NCBI GenBank assembly: GCA_013373245.1
Contig: JABXID010000181.1
Coordinates: 1-33,899, forward strand
Reading direction: 5' to 3'
DNA from: Gammaproteobacteria bacterium
GTDB taxonomy: Bacteria > Pseudomonadota > Gammaproteobacteria > Enterobacterales > Alteromonadaceae
DNA length: 33,899 bases
The notes below the pieces were generated by a model, which ran no database searches, had not been told where the DNA came from, and was given only the letters and a program-made list of their open reading frames with translations. The translations under genes were made by a program, and so were the position numbers. The stretch's first letter is position 1. Each line of letters begins with the position of its first letter. This document shows positions 28,972 to 33,899 of the stretch, piece by piece.

Positions 28972-28986
28972 TGTAAATTTATTACA
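28972..28986. promoter_or_regulatory. HexR-like motif copy 2 upstream of gltB
   Basis: TGTAAATTTATTACA, 11/12 to TGTAAT-N3-ATTACA. Confidence 0.45.
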
Positions 28987-29078
28987 CCTTCGTTAGAGTA
29001 TTTATCCTATTTTTGTATTGACCTGTTGGGTAAATATCGCTATGTTGAGCGACCATTTGCATTTTTATCGCCTAACTT

Positions 29079-29094
29079 GTGAATACTTATTCAC
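29079..29094. promoter_or_regulatory. Candidate ArgR box upstream of gltB
   Basis: GTGAATACTTATTCAC: 7-bp perfect inverted arms, TGAAT-N4-ATTCA as in ARG boxes. Confidence 0.65.
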
Positions 29095-29208
29095 TGTAAA
29101 GCAACATTACTAATTTAAAAAAACACTAAGAAAAGCTGGCGTACCGATCCCACAACATCGGTATAAAGCGTTATTCTGTTGCCTTGGGTAAGGAAGGAGG
29201 AGACCATA

Positions 29209-32200
29209 GTGATTGACAATGGTTCTAAACAAATAAAACTGATGCATGACAGCTCAGACGTCCGTGAAAACTGCGGATTTGGTCTAATCGCTCATCTAGA
29301 GGGCGAAGCGAGTCATAAAATAGTGCGTACTGCGATCACTAGTCTTGATCGCATGCAACACCGTGGTGGTATCTCTGCCGACGGCAAAACCGGTGACGGC
29401 TGTGGTTTATTAATTCAAAAACCAGAAGCGTTTTTCCGTGCTATTGCCGAAGAGAATAACTGGCACCTTGGTAAAAAATACGGTGTTGGGATCGTATTTT
29501 TGAGTCAAGACCCAGAAAAAGCGGCCAAAGCAAAACGCATTATTCAAGAAGAAATCGAAAGCGAAACTTTGGAAGTTGTCGGTTGGCGTGTGGTTCCAAC
29601 CAATCCAGACGTTTTGGGTGAGATTGCCTCAGAATCATTACCTCAAATTGAACAAGTATTTGTTAACGCACAGCCTGGCTGGCGTAAAAAGGATTTCGAG
29701 CGTCGCTTATATATGGTGCGTCGCCGCATCGAGAAGCAGCTTGAAGATGACAAAGACTTCTATATTCCTAGCCTGAGTTGTTTAGTGACTATCTATAAAG
29801 GGTTGGTCATGCCTAAAGATCTGCCTAAGTTTTATTTAGACTTAGCAGACATTCGTTTAGAAACTGGTATTTGTGTATTCCACCAACGTTTCTCAACCAA
29901 CACGACGCCTCAGTGGCGTTTGGCGCAACCTTTCCGCTTCTTAGCGCATAATGGTGAAATTAACACTATTAAAGGCAACAGAATGTGGGCGCAAGCCCGT
30001 GAATATAAATTCCGTTCTCCGTTGATCCCAGATCTTAAAGATGCAGCACCATTTGTTAGCAAAACAGGCAGTGACTCAGCGTCTTTAGACAACATGTTAG
30101 AGTTATTCCTAGCAGGTGGTTTGGACTTATTCCGCTCGATGCGTTTATTAGTTCCACCTGCATATCAAAATCACCCAGGTATGGACGACGAGCTAAAAGC
30201 ATTTTATGAGTTCAACTCTATGCACATGGAGCCGTGGGACGGCCCTGCCGGTATCGTAATGACGAATGGTCGTCACGTTGCCTGTAACCTTGACCGTAAT
30301 GGTCTGCGCCCTGCTCGTTATACGATTACTAAAGACAAGTTATTAACTCTTGCTTCTGAATCTGGTATTTGGGATTACACGCCGGATGAAATCGTAGAGC
30401 AAGGTCGTGTTGGCCCAGGTCAGATGCTTGCAGTTGATACTTACGTTGGTAAATTGTATCAATCTGACGAAATCGATAACGACTTAAAATCTCGCCACCC
30501 TTATAAAGAGTGGTTGGACAAAAACATCAAACATTTAAAACCGTTTGAGCAATGTGATGGCAGTGAAATCGGTCAGCGTTTATTTGATGACGAAACACAA
30601 GCGGTTTATCACAAACTATTTAACTACTCGTTTGAAGAAATCGAACAAGTCATTAAGGTATTAGCAAAAGACGGTCAAGAAGCTACTGGCTCTATGGGTG
30701 ACGATGCACCTATGGCTGTTATGTCACGCCAAAAACGTAACTTCTATGATTATTTCCGTCAAATGTTCGCACAGGTAACTAACCCGCCAATCGATCCTTT
30801 ACGTGAAAACCACGTAATGTCGTTAGCAACGTGTATTGGTCGAGAACAAAACGTTTTCAATGAAACGTCGGGTTACGCAAACCGCGTGTTGTTTGAGTCT
30901 CCGGTATTAATGTATACCGATTTAGATCAGTTAAAAGCGTTTGACCAAGAGCATTACCATACAGAAACAGTTTCAATTCTGTACAACCCAGAACAGTCGA
31001 GCTTAAAACAAGCGATAGAAAATGTTTGTGCAGAGGCAATTGTTGCCTCACGTGATAAAAAAGCGGCGATTATTATTTTATCTGACCGCAATATCGAAAA
31101 AGGTTTAGTGCCGATCCCTGCAGCTATGGCAGTTGGTGCAGTTCAAAAAGCTTTAGTAGAAAACAGCTTACGTTGTGATTCAAACATGATCGTGGAAACT
31201 GCGTCAGTTCGCGATCCTCATCACTTCGCAGTATTACTTGGACTTGGTGCTACTGCGATTTATCCATATATGGCGTACGAAACAGTTGAGCAATTTGTTG
31301 AAAACGGCAGTATCGACATTCCAGTCGAAAAGGCTGTTACTAACTACCGTAAAGGTATCAACAAAGGTCTATTTAAGATCATGTCTAAGATGGGTATTTC
31401 AACCATCGCCAGTTACCGTTGTTCAAACTTATTTGAAGCGGTTGGTTTAGACTCTGAGATCATGGAGCTTTGTTTCCCAAGCATCACCTCTCGTGTTGAA
31501 GGTGCAAGCTTTGAAGATATCCATGCTGAACTAACTCACAATGGTAAAGACGCTTGGTTGAAACGTAAAAAGATCAACCACGGCGGTTTATTAAAATACG
31601 TACACGGTGGCGAATACCACTCGTACAACCCTGATGTAGTTACAGCATTGCAAGTTGCAGTTAAATCTGGTGATTATAGTGATTACCAGAAGTTTGCCAG
31701 CTTAGTTAACGATCGTAGCCCTGCGCATTTCCGTGACTTGATGAAACTGAAACCGCAAGACGCGATTGCAATTGAGAATGTGGTTGATGCAAAAGAATTG
31801 TTCCCGCGCTTTGATACTGCGGCTATGTCGATTGGTGCATTAAGTCCAGAAGCACACGAAGCATTAGCGCAAGCAATGAACAAGCTTGGTGGCTTCTCTA
31901 ACTCAGGTGAAGGCGGTGAAGATCCACGTCGCTTTGGCACGGACAAGAACTCTAAGATCAAACAGATCGCATCAGGTCGTTTTGGTGTTACTCCACATTA
32001 CTTACGTAACGCTGAAGTACTACAAATTAAAGTGGCACAAGGTGCGAAACCAGGTGAAGGTGGTCAGTTGCCGGGTGACAAAGTATCGGCAGAAATCGCC
32101 AAGCTTCGTTATTCTGTGCAAGGTGTAACGCTAATTTCACCTCCACCGCATCATGACATCTATTCAATCGAAGATTTAGCCCAGCTAATTTTTGACTTAA

Positions 32201-33696
32201 AACAAGTTAACCCGAAAGCGTTAGTTTCAGTAAAACTAGTTTCTGAGCCAGGCGTTGGTACGATTGCAACTGGTGTTGCTAAAGCAAACGCTGACTTAAT
32301 TACTATTTCAGGATTTGACGGCGGTACCGCAGCAAGTCCATTAACGTCGGTTAAATATGCAGGCAGCCCTTGGGAGCTAGGTTTATCTGAAACCCATCAA
32401 GCACTGGTTGAAAATGGCTTACGTCATAAAGTTCGTGTACAAGTCGACGGCGGCTTAAAAACTGGTTTAGACGTAGTTAAAGGCGCTATTTTGGGTGCGG
32501 AAAGCTTCGGTTTTGGTACCGGCCCTATGGTGGCGTTAGGTTGTAAGTTCTTACGAATTTGTCACTTAAACAACTGTGCGACAGGTGTTGCTACTCAAGA
32601 CGAGACTCTGCGTAAAGACTATTTTGCAGGTTTGCCGAGCATGGTTGAAAACTACTTTGTAGGTGTTGCCCGCGAAGTTAGAGAGATCATGGCATCATTA
32701 GGTATCGAGAAATTCGAAGACTTAATCGGTCGCACTGACTTACTAGAAGTCATTGAAGGCAACACTGAGAAACAAAACAAGCTTTACTTACAAGGTATTC
32801 TTGCCTCAAGTGGTGTGAAAACCCAACATCCTAGCTACTGCGTTGCTTCGAATGAGCCGGTTGACCGTGGTACGTTAAACCAACAAATTGTTGCTGATAC
32901 AGCCGACGCTGTTGCTAATAGACTGGGTGGACACTTCCACTATGATATTCGCAATACTGACCGTTCTGTAGGTGCTACGTTATCGGGTGAAGTTGCCGAC
33001 AAACATGGCAACCAAGGTATGGCCACTGACCCAATTACCATTCACTGTACGGGTGTTGCCGGTCAAAGCTTTGGCGTTTGGAATGCCGGCGGTGTCTATT
33101 TACACCTAACAGGTGACGCTAACGATTACGTTGGTAAAGGTATGACGGGCGGTAAAATTACTATCCACCCACCTAAAGGCGTACGTTATGTGAGTCACAA
33201 ATCAGCCATCATGGGTAACACCTGTTTATATGGTGCAACTGGCGGTAAATTATTAGCGGCAGGTTGTGCTGGTGAGCGTTTTGCCGTACGTAACTCTGGC
33301 GCTGTTGCTGTGGTTGAGGGCGTTGGTGATAACGCATGTGAATACATGACAGGCGGTCAAGTTGTAGTTCTAGGTGATATAGGTGTTAACTTTGGTGCCG
33401 GTATGACTGGCGGCTTTGCGTACATCTTGGATTACGACGGCCAATTAGAACATAGATTAAACAAAGAGTTGATCGAAGCCCTTGATATCGATTTGTCTAT
33501 TCATGCTGAGAACCTACGTGGATTAATCAACCAACACTTTGAAGAAACGCAAAGTGAACGCTCAGGGAAAATTTTAGCTGAGTTCGAACAATGGTTGCCT
33601 AAATTTAAACTTGTTAAACCTAAAACTTCAGATGTAAATGAATTATTAGGTCACCGTCACCGCTCTTCTGCAGAGTTACGTGTACAAGCAATGTAG
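29209..33696 (+). CDS. gltB: Glutamate synthase (NADPH) large subunit
   Basis: ENCGFGLIAHLEGEASHK with processed Cys, RMQHRGGISADGKTGDGCGLL, FMN/Fe-S domain SNSGEGGEDPRRF, CHLNNCATGVATQ; followed by gltD. GTG start at 29209 after AAGGAGGAG; ATG 29242 is an alternative. Confidence 0.97.
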   Translation: MIDNGSKQIKLMHDSSDVRENCGFGLIAHLEGEASHKIVRTAITSLDRMQHRGGISADGKTGDGCGLLIQKPEAFFRAIAEENNWHLGKKYGVGIVFLSQDPEKAAKAKRIIQEEIESETLEVVGWRVVPTNPDVLGEIASESLPQIEQVFVNAQPGWRKKDFERRLYMVRRRIEKQLEDDKDFYIPSLSCLVTIYKGLVMPKDLPKFYLDLADIRLETGICVFHQRFSTNTTPQWRLAQPFRFLAHNGEINTIKGNRMWAQAREYKFRSPLIPDLKDAAPFVSKTGSDSASLDNMLELFLAGGLDLFRSMRLLVPPAYQNHPGMDDELKAFYEFNSMHMEPWDGPAGIVMTNGRHVACNLDRNGLRPARYTITKDKLLTLASESGIWDYTPDEIVEQGRVGPGQMLAVDTYVGKLYQSDEIDNDLKSRHPYKEWLDKNIKHLKPFEQCDGSEIGQRLFDDETQAVYHKLFNYSFEEIEQVIKVLAKDGQEATGSMGDDAPMAVMSRQKRNFYDYFRQMFAQVTNPPIDPLRENHVMSLATCIGREQNVFNETSGYANRVLFESPVLMYTDLDQLKAFDQEHYHTETVSILYNPEQSSLKQAIENVCAEAIVASRDKKAAIIILSDRNIEKGLVPIPAAMAVGAVQKALVENSLRCDSNMIVETASVRDPHHFAVLLGLGATAIYPYMAYETVEQFVENGSIDIPVEKAVTNYRKGINKGLFKIMSKMGISTIASYRCSNLFEAVGLDSEIMELCFPSITSRVEGASFEDIHAELTHNGKDAWLKRKKINHGGLLKYVHGGEYHSYNPDVVTALQVAVKSGDYSDYQKFASLVNDRSPAHFRDLMKLKPQDAIAIENVVDAKELFPRFDTAAMSIGALSPEAHEALAQAMNKLGGFSNSGEGGEDPRRFGTDKNSKIKQIASGRFGVTPHYLRNAEVLQIKVAQGAKPGEGGQLPGDKVSAEIAKLRYSVQGVTLISPPPHHDIYSIEDLAQLIFDLKQVNPKALVSVKLVSEPGVGTIATGVAKANADLITISGFDGGTAASPLTSVKYAGSPWELGLSETHQALVENGLRHKVRVQVDGGLKTGLDVVKGAILGAESFGFGTGPMVALGCKFLRICHLNNCATGVATQDETLRKDYFAGLPSMVENYFVGVAREVREIMASLGIEKFEDLIGRTDLLEVIEGNTEKQNKLYLQGILASSGVKTQHPSYCVASNEPVDRGTLNQQIVADTADAVANRLGGHFHYDIRNTDRSVGATLSGEVADKHGNQGMATDPITIHCTGVAGQSFGVWNAGGVYLHLTGDANDYVGKGMTGGKITIHPPKGVRYVSHKSAIMGNTCLYGATGGKLLAAGCAGERFAVRNSGAVAVVEGVGDNACEYMTGGQVVVLGDIGVNFGAGMTGGFAYILDYDGQLEHRLNKELIEALDIDLSIHAENLRGLINQHFEETQSERSGKILAEFEQWLPKFKLVKPKTSDVNELLGHRHRSSAELRVQAM

Positions 33697-33711
33697 GTTG
33701 AGGTTGTTATT

Positions 33712-33899
33712 ATGAGTAAAAATGTATATCAGTTTATTGATGTAAAACGTATCGACCCAACTAAACACACGGTTGATAAACGTAAAGAAGAATTTATTGA
33801 AATTTACCAGCCAATGGGCGAAGCCCAAGCAAAAGGTCAAGCCGACCGTTGCTTGGACTGTGGTAACCCATATTGTGAATGGAAGTGTCCAGTTCACAA
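33712..33899 (+). CDS. gltD: Glutamate synthase small subunit, 5' portion (truncated by window end)
   Basis: Translation MSKNVYQFIDVKRIDPTKHTVDKRKEEFIEIYQPMGEAQAKGQADRCLDCGNPYCEWKCPVH matches the GltD N-terminus with Cys cluster; ORF open at the window end. Confidence 0.95.
   Translation, partial: MSKNVYQFIDVKRIDPTKHTVDKRKEEFIEIYQPMGEAQAKGQADRCLDCGNPYCEWKCPVH

Noticed and set aside
29179-29208. Upstream TTG start for gltB (MPWVRKEETI extension)
   Set aside because: The sequence covers the Shine-Dalgarno AAGGAGGAG; GTG 29209 fits much better.
33676-33897. 73-aa minus-strand ORF at the window end
   Set aside because: Antisense to clear gltD coding sequence; the plus-strand translation matches GltD.

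Overview
This is a 33.9-kb, gene-dense, mostly housekeeping stretch of a gammaproteobacterial chromosome. Gene content and order suggest Alteromonadales (inference only). From left to right: a small secreted protein and a DUF2970 membrane protein; a minus-strand run dam-damX-aroB-aroK followed by a reduced pilM/P/Q- or hofM/P/Q-like locus; mrcA (PBP1a); a repeat-rich intergenic region; minus-strand SapC-like, zinc-ribbon, DUF4404 and TorF-like porin genes; rpe, trpS, trpG/pabA and an HDOD-domain gene; argD/astC, astA, astD and a DUF1338 gene; a DUF3802-like gene, an OsmC-family gene and speD; a thioesterase; a two-gene REC-GGDEF / REC-HK-REC-Hpt signalling module; folE2; gltB; and the 5' end of gltD, cut by the window edge. 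I see no phage, integrase, transposase, CRISPR, rRNA or tRNA. The most interesting signals are: a 14-bp inverted repeat enclosing a 21-bp palindrome upstream of speD; two near-identical HexR-like 15-mers plus an ArgR-like box upstream of gltB; an ArgR-like box upstream of argD; tandem CACCAA-N-TTGGTG palindromes between the porin gene and rpe; a terminator-like hairpin with a U-tract inside the start of aroB; a degenerate type IV pilus assembly locus; and a paired cytosolic response-regulator module with near-duplicate receiver domains. All regulatory calls are motif reading by eye and were not computed.
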